In this document: positions 40,681-48,087 of the stretch, piece after piece
How the letters are laid out: each line of letters starts with the position of its first letter
Numbering within the stretch: position 1 is the first letter of the stretch
Assembly (NCBI GenBank): GCA_964501065.1
Contig: CAZCRF010000011.1
Location: 1-52,382, forward strand
Length of the DNA stretch: 52,382 nt
DNA from: Hallerella sp964501065
Lineage (GTDB): Bacteria; Fibrobacterota; Fibrobacteria; Fibrobacterales; Fibrobacteraceae
Reading direction: 5' to 3'
Position numbers and translations under genes: made by a program
Notes under the pieces: generated by a model
The model's input: the letters and a program-made list of their open reading frames with translations, nothing else
The model's database searches: none
What the model was told of the DNA's origin: nothing

Positions 40681-42000
40681 TCAGCGGATTTGGAACATCT
40701 GAACGGAAGTTCCCGCCCGGAGAAGGTAACGCCCCGGCCGCAGGGACGACAGGGAAAGAGTCCCGGAGACGTTCTCGAGTCGAATCAGAGCGCGCCCTTG
40801 CACATCGTATATCCCGACAGAGACGGTTTTCCCGGAAAGGATCAGATTGTTCCCGACGACTCTCGCCAAGGAAGCCTTGCCAAGCGTCCCGGGCAAACGA
40901 GCCAGATTCGTGTCCACGGGAATCGGAGAGTCCGCACAAGCCGTGTAGGACGTCGGATTCGTCGCGAGGTAACCCTTGACCAGATCTCCCGAAGTCGAAT
41001 ACTGCAATGAAGAAGCCGTAGCGCCGCTCGTGAAGGCCGCCGTCCCCTCGTCGATTTTCGACGCGCTCCAGTTCGCCCACGAAAGCTTGTTTTCATCCAA
41101 GTAGCTTTGCCAGCTCTGATTCCTCGAAACATCCGGATCTCCCCCTCCGTCCGCATTTCCCGTCCCCCACTCCGAGACGAAGAGGGAGACTCCCGCATTC
41201 ATCGCCTCTAGCCCCTTTGTCCCTTCGCACTTTCCGCCCCAATCATTAGAGCCTTGCCAACAGTGGGAATTCGCATAATAATGGAGGGCGTAGGCGGTGT
41301 TGTTCCCGACATCCGTCACGGGGTCGTTGATGGCGACTTGGGGATTTTGATCCCAAGAAGGAGTCCCCACGATGATCAAATTGTCGGAATATTGCCGAAT
41401 GGCGGCGATGACCGTGTTCGCGTAGTTCTTGACCGTACTCCACTGCGTCGTATCGACAGTCGGCTCGTTGTAGAGTTCAAAAATCACGTTGTCGTAAGAG
41501 CCGTAGGTCTGCGCCATTTCCGTAAAGAACCCGACGGCGGAAGAGGTCTGCTCGTGCGCATTGTGGGAATGCCAATCGATGATGACGTAGATGTCGTTTT
41601 GGATGGCCGCTTCGACGACGGCGGAGACCAAGGCCTTTTGGTTCGCCGCATCGAGCTGGTAACCTTTATACGGACCGCTCCAGTCCTCACTCCCGGTGGC
41701 CATCGCCGCGCGTACAATTTGGATGTTCATATCGTTCACCATGGTGGAAATGGCGGTCGCATTCCAAAAATCCGTTGCATTTGCGAGCAGGCTCCAGTAA
41801 AGGCTCATGCCGCGCACTTGGACTTCCGCACCGTCCTGAACGCCTTGACAAGAACCGTAAATGCGCCCCTGGCCGCTGGAATTCTTGCCCGCGACAAGCT
41901 GCCCATAGGCACTGACGGGGCCCGTCCGGGACGGGGTTATCGCATCGGCAAAAGTTTGGGATGCACAGACGGCCAAAGCCAAAAGCAAGAATCGTTTCAT
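40681..42000 (-). CDS. Secreted GH5 endoglucanase
   Basis: Cellulase of 439 aa. The signal peptide MKRFLLLALAVCASQTFA is followed by a GH5 (subfamily 2-like) barrel. The acid/base Glu is E179 (FELYNEPT) and the nucleophile E277 (LFVSEWGTG). Other family landmarks are GMSLYWSLL, VIIDWHSHNAH and ALHYYANSH. It hydrolyses internal beta-1,4-glucan bonds outside the cell. The C-terminal 60 residues (VSVGIYDVQGRALIRLEN...LRPGRYLLRAGTSVQMFQIR) resemble those of the xylanase and the adhesin next to it. The start at 42000 has AAAGGAGAGG; the frame extends to 42105 but the upstream part lacks a signal. It lies 114 bp from the xylanase gene on the same strand. Confidence 0.95.
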   Translation of the reverse strand: MKRFLLLALAVCASQTFADAITPSRTGPVSAYGQLVAGKNSSGQGRIYGSCQGVQDGAEVQVRGMSLYWSLLANATDFWNATAISTMVNDMNIQIVRAAMATGSEDWSGPYKGYQLDAANQKALVSAVVEAAIQNDIYVIIDWHSHNAHEQTSSAVGFFTEMAQTYGSYDNVIFELYNEPTVDTTQWSTVKNYANTVIAAIRQYSDNLIIVGTPSWDQNPQVAINDPVTDVGNNTAYALHYYANSHCWQGSNDWGGKCEGTKGLEAMNAGVSLFVSEWGTGNADGGGDPDVSRNQSWQSYLDENKLSWANWSASKIDEGTAAFTSGATASSLQYSTSGDLVKGYLATNPTSYTACADSPIPVDTNLARLPGTLGKASLARVVGNNLILSGKTVSVGIYDVQGRALIRLENVSGTLSLSSLRPGRYLLRAGTSVQMFQIR

Positions 42001-42071
42001 ATAAACCTCTCCTTTAAAATAAGACAAAATTTTTGAAAAGCAGTTTCTAAACGGAATTTTTGGACACAACG

Positions 42072-42102
42072 GAAAACGGACTCCACTTTTCGTGAAGCCC
42101 GT
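42072..42102 (-). terminator. Terminator-like hairpin after the adhesin gene
   Basis: On the minus strand ACGGGCTTCAC-GAAAA-GTGGAGTCCGT forms a stem with 9 of 11 pairs followed by TTTTCC, 26 bp after the adhesin stop and before the cellulase leader. Confidence 0.5.
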
Positions 42103-42127
42103 CACAATTAAATGTTCCCGCAGGCGA

Positions 42128-44785
42128 TTAACGCAGGGATTCGCTGTTGAGCATAAACAAGAAACCGTTCACGCGGAGAAGCGTCTTGCCGGAGACCCGC
42201 GACGCAGCCGCCCGGACATCCGCAGCCGAAGCCGGGAGATTCCCGCTCCACAGCAGATGCCCGTTCAAATCGTAGAGCTTGGCCGTTCCGCGACTTGCCG
42301 TGATGGCGCGTTCCCAAGAGATGGACTTTGCAAAGGCCTTCGGGACAAATCCCGTGAACGTGCCGCCGACGTCGAAGTAAATCGGGGCGGTCAAGGAAAG
42401 CCCGCTCGAATCCGTCGCCGTGACGCGGATTAAATAAACCTTTTCCGCCACGGAGAGAGTGTCGTTCGCCGGAGTGACGGTCAACCGGGAGCCGTCGATT
42501 TCCGCCGAGAAGACCGACGCGACCGAGGACAGTTCGTAAGTCAGAACATCGCCGTCCGGATCCGAGAAAATCGAATCCAAGTCGACTTCCACCGAGAATC
42601 CGCTCGTTTCCGCCACGACAATCGTGTCCCTTGTCGCAACGGGCTTGTCGTTCACCGGAGTCAGATAAACATGGATGCGGAATGAAGCTTCGCCGGAAAT
42701 GCTGTCCGTCGCCGTCACCGTCACGTAGGCATCCCCCGTAGAATCCTTCACCGACTTGATGGTGATTCTCCCCGAAGAAATCGAAGGGTTCAGCTTGCCG
42801 TCATCGCTCGAAACGCTCAGGTAAATGGCGTCGCCGTCCGGATCCGTGAACCACGTCTTCGTGACGGCTGCCGTAAAGACAATTGCAGAAGTGAAATCCT
42901 CCTTTCTCGTCAACGTGTCCATTTTGACCGTGTCCACGGCGACGACCGGCGGATCGTTCATGTCCAGGACATCCAACAGGACCTGAGCCACATTGGAAGT
43001 GTCACCGGCGGAGTTCACCACGAAATAGCTGAAGGAATCCGGTCCGAAGTAATCGGCCTCCGGCGTGTAGGTGAAGGAGCCGTCGAGTTCCAATTCGACC
43101 GTGCCGTGTTGTGCCGCGGTTTCCAAGTAGGCCAGCAAGACGTCGGATTTGTCGTCCGGGTTCACATCGTTCTTCAACACTCCCGAATCGGCGGAGACGG
43201 TCACCGTGCTGTCTTCGTACATCTCGTAAGTATCGTCGAAAGCCTTCGGCTTGTCCGGGACCGGGGTGATGGTCACCGGGAAGACGACCTTGACCGTATC
43301 CTTGCCGTCCGTTGCGAAAAAGGTGACGGTCGCCGTCCCGTTGAAGTCCTCGACGGAAGAAAGCGAAATGACGTAGAGGGAGCCCACTCCCGTATACGAG
43401 GCGGAAATGTTCCCGTCCGTGTAGACGCCTTTCGTCAAGGCGTCCCCGTCGACATCTTCAAAGACGATTGCCGTCGCCGGGATACTCAAATTCACCGTGT
43501 CCGAGAAGTCCTCTTCGTATTCCAAGTCCTGGATGTAAGAAGAATCGGCGACGGTCACCGTCGGAGCGTCGTTCACGCAGGTGACGGAGATGGAGACCGT
43601 CCCGAGTCCGCTCACAAGCCCCCCAGTATCCTTCAAACGGTAAGTCCAAGAATCCACGCCGCAGAAATTGGTTTCGGGAACATAGGTGAAGGTTCCCAAG
43701 GCGGTATCCAACGCCAAGACTCCGTGTGAGGGGAGAGTGTGGGAATCCAATTCAAAGAGGTCTTGGTCAATGTCGTAATCGTTCGCAAAAATGCTGTTCA
43801 AAACGGAAACGGTCAAGGAACTGTCCTCCTTGACGGAATAGTTGTCCGCAACGGCGGTCGGCGCATTGTCCTCATCAATGGTGGTGACAAAGAGCCTGTA
43901 CACGGCGGAATCCGAAGCATCCTTCGCCGTGAGCGTGATGAGGGCCTTGCCGCTGTCGAGATTGGCCTTGGGGACGAACCGGAGAGTGTCGCCTAGCCCA
44001 AAGACCGTGTCGGAATTCAACAGGGAGACGGCCCCGGCGTCTATATTTAAAATGACACTGCGGACAGTCAACGAGTCGCCGTCTTCATCGGCAAAGATGT
44101 CCGAGAGTTTCAACTTCAACGTATCCGCCTCGTTCAAGACGGTGGAATCCATCTCGTCGGCGTTCGCCATGAGGCTCTTGTAAGGTTCGAGTACTTCCGG
44201 AACGGTCGGGCAGCTGCCCAAGACGACGGATGTCAACACGAGAGTGCTCGTCGTCCCGTATTCCGAAGCCAGCGTATTGGAATAACTGAACTGGACGCCG
44301 GTCTGGTCTTCTGCGTTCCAAGTCGATGACGACCAAGATTCCTGGGCGAGTTCGGAAAAGGCGATGAATTGCGTTTTCAAATCCGCCGAAGCTTCCAAGT
44401 TGATGCCGAAATAGTTCGCATCCGAAATCGACGGCTGCTTGAATGCCATCCGAACGGGGGCCGTCGCCGAATAAGTGAGACAGATTCCATTGTAAGCCGA
44501 CAGGGAAATCGGAGAGTCCACATACTTCGTCCCCGACTTGGTCTGCGCCCAGGTGAAACCGTAGCCGGCACCGCCTTCAGACGACGCGGAAGCTTTGAAT
44601 ACGGCCTTCTTGCCCACTGTCGCCGAATAACTGGTGTCGATGGACGCGCCCGTACCGTAGGTGTACTGATACCAATAAGCGGGTGCCTTGGGACCCTTGC
44701 CGTTTTCCAACGTCCAAACGGCGTCGGCAGCGAAAGCCGCCCCAAAACAGGCCAGCAGGGCAAGTCCAAAAAACGTTTTTTTCAT
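42128..44785 (-). CDS. Large secreted cadherin/Ig-like repeat surface protein
   Basis: Secreted protein of 885 aa. The signal peptide is MKKTFFGLALLACFGAAFAA. Residues about 20-205 form a beta-sandwich like CIA30/CBM11-type domains (WTLENGKGPKAPAYWYQYTYGTGASID...). At least five cadherin/Big_9-type repeats follow, with recurring NDAPT/NDKPV, DEDGD, DPDGD and SFTYTPEADYFGPDSFSY phrases, suggesting calcium-binding rods. The C-terminus (AKLYDLNGHLLWSGNLPASAADVRAAASRVSGKTLLRVNGF) resembles the sorting module of the neighbouring enzymes. It probably binds fibre or cells. The ATG at 44785 follows AGGAGG, behind a TTG-N19-TATTTTTG promoter. Confidence 0.88.
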   Translation of the reverse strand: MKKTFFGLALLACFGAAFAADAVWTLENGKGPKAPAYWYQYTYGTGASIDTSYSATVGKKAVFKASASSEGGAGYGFTWAQTKSGTKYVDSPISLSAYNGICLTYSATAPVRMAFKQPSISDANYFGINLEASADLKTQFIAFSELAQESWSSSTWNAEDQTGVQFSYSNTLASEYGTTSTLVLTSVVLGSCPTVPEVLEPYKSLMANADEMDSTVLNEADTLKLKLSDIFADEDGDSLTVRSVILNIDAGAVSLLNSDTVFGLGDTLRFVPKANLDSGKALITLTAKDASDSAVYRLFVTTIDEDNAPTAVADNYSVKEDSSLTVSVLNSIFANDYDIDQDLFELDSHTLPSHGVLALDTALGTFTYVPETNFCGVDSWTYRLKDTGGLVSGLGTVSISVTCVNDAPTVTVADSSYIQDLEYEEDFSDTVNLSIPATAIVFEDVDGDALTKGVYTDGNISASYTGVGSLYVISLSSVEDFNGTATVTFFATDGKDTVKVVFPVTITPVPDKPKAFDDTYEMYEDSTVTVSADSGVLKNDVNPDDKSDVLLAYLETAAQHGTVELELDGSFTYTPEADYFGPDSFSYFVVNSAGDTSNVAQVLLDVLDMNDPPVVAVDTVKMDTLTRKEDFTSAIVFTAAVTKTWFTDPDGDAIYLSVSSDDGKLNPSISSGRITIKSVKDSTGDAYVTVTATDSISGEASFRIHVYLTPVNDKPVATRDTIVVAETSGFSVEVDLDSIFSDPDGDVLTYELSSVASVFSAEIDGSRLTVTPANDTLSVAEKVYLIRVTATDSSGLSLTAPIYFDVGGTFTGFVPKAFAKSISWERAITASRGTAKLYDLNGHLLWSGNLPASAADVRAAASRVSGKTLLRVNGFLFMLNSESLR

Positions 44786-44808
44786 AAAAACCTCCTCAGA
44801 TTCATCCT

Positions 44809-44838
44809 CAAAAATAACTTTCACGTTGTCTTTTGCAA
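44809..44838 (-). promoter_or_regulatory. Promoter of the adhesin gene
   Basis: On the minus strand TTG (44838-44836), a 19-nt spacer and an exact TATTTTTG (44816-44809). This is the spacing reported for the -33/-7 promoters of Bacteroidota. A leader of about 20 nt carries AGGAGG. The adhesin, cellulase and xylanase genes may be partly co-transcribed. Confidence 0.6.
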
Positions 44839-44842
44839 GTTT

Positions 44843-45043
44843 TCATTCCCAAATATCCCCCGGCAGCTTGGAAATGTCCCGAAAGTCCAGCATCTGCTGC
44901 CCGGAAGAGGACATGGGAGAAAGCCGCGCGAGCGGCCGCCCCGCCCGTTCGATGACGAAGACTTCCCCCCTGAGAGCGACCTGGTTCAACAAGTCGCCGA
45001 ATCCCTTGCGCGCTTCCATCGCGGAGACAACCTTCGCCGTCAT
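44843..45043 (-). CDS. Orphan Phd/YefM-type antitoxin
   Basis: Short protein of 66 aa with the Phd/YefM pattern MTAKVVSAMEARKGFGDLLNQV...EVFVIERAGRPLARLSPM, a DNA-binding antitoxin N-terminal half, and a short toxin-binding-like C-terminus (FRDISKLPGDIWE). No toxin gene follows; the next start is the adhesin at 44785. Its ATG overlaps the stop of the OmpA-like gene (ATGA), so it is translated from the same mRNA. It may be a regulator that has lost or never had a toxin, for example a repressor of the upstream operon. That is inference. Confidence 0.85.
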   Translation of the reverse strand: MTAKVVSAMEARKGFGDLLNQVALRGEVFVIERAGRPLARLSPMSSSGQQMLDFRDISKLPGDIWE

Positions 45044-46023
45044 TCCAAGACCTTGTCCTTGATGACCAAGTCCACGCGGCGGTTCTTTTGGCGGCCTTCC
45101 TTCGTCGCATTGTCCGCGACGGGACGGCTCATGCCGTAGCCTTTTGATGTGAGCCGGGAAGAATCAATCCCCTGTTCCACCAAAAATTCGAGGACGTTCT
45201 TGGCGCGCTGTTCCGAGAGCTTCAGATTGTGCTCTTCGGAACCCGTGTTGTCCGTGTGCCCCTCCACCGAGACGTTCAGTTCCTGGTAGACGGTGAGAAT
45301 CCCGGCGACGCGGGCGAGGCTCGTTTTCAAATCCGGCTTGAGGGACGCCTTGTCCACGTCAAACAAGATGTCCGACATGGAGAGAATGATTCCGCGAGCG
45401 TCTTCCGTCACCCGGATGAGCCTGGACTGCAACTCGTTCAGCTTGTTCTTCGCCTCGTTCTGCCGGGCTTCCGCCTTGGCGCGCTCCTCTTGCAAGAGCT
45501 TGTTCAGGGAATCCTCGCGCGCCTTCGCAGCCTCCGCCTGGAGAGCCTCGCGCGCTTTCGCCGCACCCATCGCGGAATCCATCGCCGAATTCGTACGGGC
45601 GAGCTTTTCGCGTTCGGCCTGCAAGTTCTCTTCGAGGTTGGACGCCCGGCCGCTGCGAAGTTCCGCAATTCTCTCTTGGATGTGCCGGATGGAATCCCGC
45701 ACCGCGAGCTGCTTCTTGCGATTTTCCGAAACGGAATTGCGCGACTTTTGCGCCTCGATTTGCGCCGCGATGATTTGCGTGTAAACCCGACAGGACTTTT
45801 CCTTGGACGCGAGGCGCTTGTCGTGGGGAGCCTTTTTCGCCATTTCATTCACGGCATCGGCTGCGGCACGGGCTTCGGCAATCGTCAGACGGATTTGGGC
45901 AGACCCCGGCGGAAGGACGCTTTCAAGGGAGTCAATCGTCCGGGAACAGTTCTCGCCGACAGGTGCATTTTGTGCGAAAGCGACTGCGGCAATCAGGAAG
46001 AAAAAGATTGAAAACGTTTTCAC
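45040..46023 (-). CDS. OmpA-family outer-membrane/periplasmic protein
   Basis: Envelope protein of 327 aa. A signal peptide (KTFSIFFFLIAAVAFAQ) leads to a long helical, Ala/Glu/Arg/Lys-rich coiled coil (about 40-205; QEERAKAEARQNEAKNKLNELQSRL) and a C-terminal OmpA peptidoglycan-binding domain (about 210-325; ILFDVDKASLKPDLKTSL, SVEGHTDNTGSEEHNLKLSEQRAKNV, NRRVDLVI). It has no beta-barrel, so it is probably periplasmic or attached by the lipoprotein encoded upstream. The start is GTG at 46023, overlapping the lipoprotein stop (GTGA). The downstream antitoxin gene overlaps by ATGA. Confidence 0.92.
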   Translation of the reverse strand: MKTFSIFFFLIAAVAFAQNAPVGENCSRTIDSLESVLPPGSAQIRLTIAEARAAADAVNEMAKKAPHDKRLASKEKSCRVYTQIIAAQIEAQKSRNSVSENRKKQLAVRDSIRHIQERIAELRSGRASNLEENLQAEREKLARTNSAMDSAMGAAKAREALQAEAAKAREDSLNKLLQEERAKAEARQNEAKNKLNELQSRLIRVTEDARGIILSMSDILFDVDKASLKPDLKTSLARVAGILTVYQELNVSVEGHTDNTGSEEHNLKLSEQRAKNVLEFLVEQGIDSSRLTSKGYGMSRPVADNATKEGRQKNRRVDLVIKDKVLE

Positions 46024-46418
46024 TTTGCCGCCTCCCGATTCTTCAGTTCCCCGTCCAAAACGCCTTGGTAAAGCTTTTGGGATTCTTCGTCGCCCCGGAG
46101 TTCCCGCGACGCCGCGGAATCGGCCAGGGCCGCCGCCCGGGCTTCTTCTTCGGCAAAGGCGAGACGGTATTCGAGTCCGCTGAGGACTGCCGCGTCGTAA
46201 GCCTCCGCCATGTTGCCTTTTTCCGAAAGCTGCTTTGCCCGCGCCAGGTCACGGTCCCCGTCGGCGGTCGCCGGGGATTCAATCCCCTCCGCCTTGGCGG
46301 CCCGCCCCATCCCCTCGGAAGCCCCGACGGCAGTCGAAACCATGTCCCTGTTCACGGCGCATCCGGCGACAAAAATCAACATCCCGATGCAAGCGATCAT
46401 TCTTCCTTTCACAAACAT
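46020..46418 (-). CDS. DUF4398-like lipoprotein
   Basis: Lipoprotein of 132 aa. The signal peptide MFVKGRMIACIGMLIFVAGC ends in a lipobox (FVAGC, Cys20). The mature part is helical and resembles DUF4398 proteins, with AKQLSEKGNMAEAYDAAVLSGLEYRLAFAEEEARAAA. Such genes often precede OmpA-family genes, as here (GTGA overlap). The ATG at 46418 is preceded by AAAGGAGT. The gap to the divergent xseA is 54 bp. It heads a three-gene operon (lipoprotein, OmpA-like, antitoxin). Confidence 0.88.
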   Translation of the reverse strand: MFVKGRMIACIGMLIFVAGCAVNRDMVSTAVGASEGMGRAAKAEGIESPATADGDRDLARAKQLSEKGNMAEAYDAAVLSGLEYRLAFAEEEARAAALADSAASRELRGDEESQKLYQGVLDGELKNREAAK

Positions 46419-46472
46419 ACTCCTTTGAATTCGGTAGACAAATTCAGACAAATAATACATATTGTGAGAGCA

Positions 46473-47765
46473 ATGGAAAAAACATTCGCCGTCAGCAAAT
46501 ACCTTTCCGCCGTCAAAAAGCTCGTCACCTCCCAGATTCCCCCCGTCTGGGTCAACGGCGTCATCACGCAAATCACGGAACGGGGGCGGATGGTCTACCT
46601 GAGCCTCGCCGAATTTCAAGAGGGGGACGTCCGGCCCGTCGCCAAGATGGACTTGTACCTTTTTTCCGGGGAATACGCGCAAATGCTTTCCCGGCTTTCG
46701 GAGCTCCCCACGCCATTCACCCTCAAGGAGCAGCTCAAGGTCAACCTCCTCGTCGAAGCGGACTTTTACGTCGGCAGCGGAAGATTCCAGTGCCACGTGA
46801 AGAACATCGACCCGAACTTCACCGTCGGCGAACTCGAAAGGACGCGCAAGGCCATTCTGCAACGCTTGGAAAAGGAAGGCCTCCTGCAAAGGAACAAGGC
46901 TCTCCCCCTGGCGACTCTCCCGCTCAAGGTGGGGCTAATCACCGGGGAGACGACCGCCGCCTACAAGGATTTCACCACGACGCTTTCCCAATCGGGATAC
47001 GCCTTTGAAGTCGTCATGCAAGCCGCCAAGATGCAAGGCGACGAGACCGAGTCGACCGTGCTCGCCGCACTCGAGAAGCTGCGAAACGTCCCCGGCATAG
47101 ACGTCGTCTGCATCGTCCGCGGGGGCGGCTCCAAGACGGACTTGAACTATTTCGACAGCGAAGCCCTTTGCCGCGCCGTCGCGCTTTTCCCCGTCCCCGT
47201 CATCTCCGGAATCGGTCACCAGATTGACGAAAGCCTCGTCGACAAAGTCTCCTTCAAGAGCTGCATCACTCCCACGGACACGGCCAAGTTCCTCATCGCG
47301 CGCTGCGACGAAGCCAAACGCGCCCTGAAGGAAGTTCTGCTGCAAATCGCAAGCGCCGCACGGGGGAATCTTTCCCGCACCAAGGACCGCATGCACGCGG
47401 CCGAATTGAAAGTTTCTTCCGCCTACGGGAAGCGCATCGCCGCCGAACGCCAAAAGCTCTCTTCCATCGCCCGGCAGATTTGGGTCGCACCGGCGCGCCT
47501 CTTCGAACGCGAACGGGAAAAAATCCGGCGCAACGCGGAAGGTTTGTCCTTGGGGTCGCAGAAAATCATCGACTTGCAGAGGACGCGATTCCTGCTGGTC
47601 GAGGCGAAAGTCCAGGCGAACGACCCGAAGCGGATTCTTGCCAAGGGATACGCTTACACGACGCGGAGCGGCAAAGGACTCGTCAAGAGCGCATCCGACG
47701 TCAAGTCCGGCGACGAACTTTTGATGCACTTCGCCGACGGGAACGTTTTTGTCGTCGCCAAGTGA
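46473..47765 (+). CDS. xseA: Exodeoxyribonuclease VII large subunit
   Basis: XseA is the catalytic subunit of exonuclease VII, which degrades single-stranded DNA in both directions; its small partner XseB is not adjacent. The 430 residues begin with an OB-fold (FAVSKYLSAVKKLVTSQIPPVWVNGVITQI). The core has IGLITGETTAAYKDF-type motif (VGLITGETTAAYKDF), CIVRGGGSKTDLNYFDSEALCRAV, VISGIGHQIDESLVDKVS and the TPTDTAK-type motif (CITPTDTAKFL). A long helical C-terminus follows, as in the family. The ATG at 46473 is chosen; the frame extends upstream through the divergent lipoprotein gene. Confidence 0.95.
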   Translation: MEKTFAVSKYLSAVKKLVTSQIPPVWVNGVITQITERGRMVYLSLAEFQEGDVRPVAKMDLYLFSGEYAQMLSRLSELPTPFTLKEQLKVNLLVEADFYVGSGRFQCHVKNIDPNFTVGELERTRKAILQRLEKEGLLQRNKALPLATLPLKVGLITGETTAAYKDFTTTLSQSGYAFEVVMQAAKMQGDETESTVLAALEKLRNVPGIDVVCIVRGGGSKTDLNYFDSEALCRAVALFPVPVISGIGHQIDESLVDKVSFKSCITPTDTAKFLIARCDEAKRALKEVLLQIASAARGNLSRTKDRMHAAELKVSSAYGKRIAAERQKLSSIARQIWVAPARLFEREREKIRRNAEGLSLGSQKIIDLQRTRFLLVEAKVQANDPKRILAKGYAYTTRSGKGLVKSASDVKSGDELLMHFADGNVFVVAK

Positions 47766-48027
47766 CGGCATCGAGCCATACGCGACAAACGCCTTGGATT
47801 GCGAGTTGTCCCCGATGGATGTCACCCAATCTTACTTAAGTATTTGCCGTGTTTCGCACAGATGTTTTGAAAACGTCAAAAAAAACAACAAGAAAACTAA
47901 AACATGGCGACTTAAATCCGCCAATGATTTCGAAGACGGGGAATCGATTTTGCCTAAAATTTATGAGGCGGTTTCAAGTCGAAAGCCCAAGCGGGGGCGA
48001 AACAGGGGGAGGCTTCCCCCTCAGACA
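47766..48027. other. Gene-free gap between xseA and carB
   Basis: No gene is supported. It holds an A-rich stretch near 47875-47905 and a short GC hairpin GGGGGA-GGCT-TCCCCC (48005-48020). The small frames here lack start signals or family similarity. Confidence 0.5.
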
Positions 48028-48064
48028 TAAAAAAGACCGCGACAATCAAAATCGCCGCAGTCTT
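48028..48064 (-). terminator. Terminator of carB
   Basis: On the minus strand an imperfect stem beginning AAGACTGCGGC and closing GTCGCGGTCTT is followed by TTTTTT, 24 bp after the carB stop. Confidence 0.75.
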
Positions 48065-48087
48065 GGATTTTTTAATCTCCGCTTCGA

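Noticed and set aside
40640..40684. Terminator between the cellulase and xylanase genes
   Set aside because: A CTGAAAAA...TTTTTCAG hairpin overlaps the cellulase stop, but the stem is A-T only and no T-tract follows, so it is too weak to call.
44786..44842. Toxin partner for the Phd-type antitoxin
   Set aside because: The gap to the next start is only about 57 bp and contains the adhesin promoter; no frame of toxin size exists.
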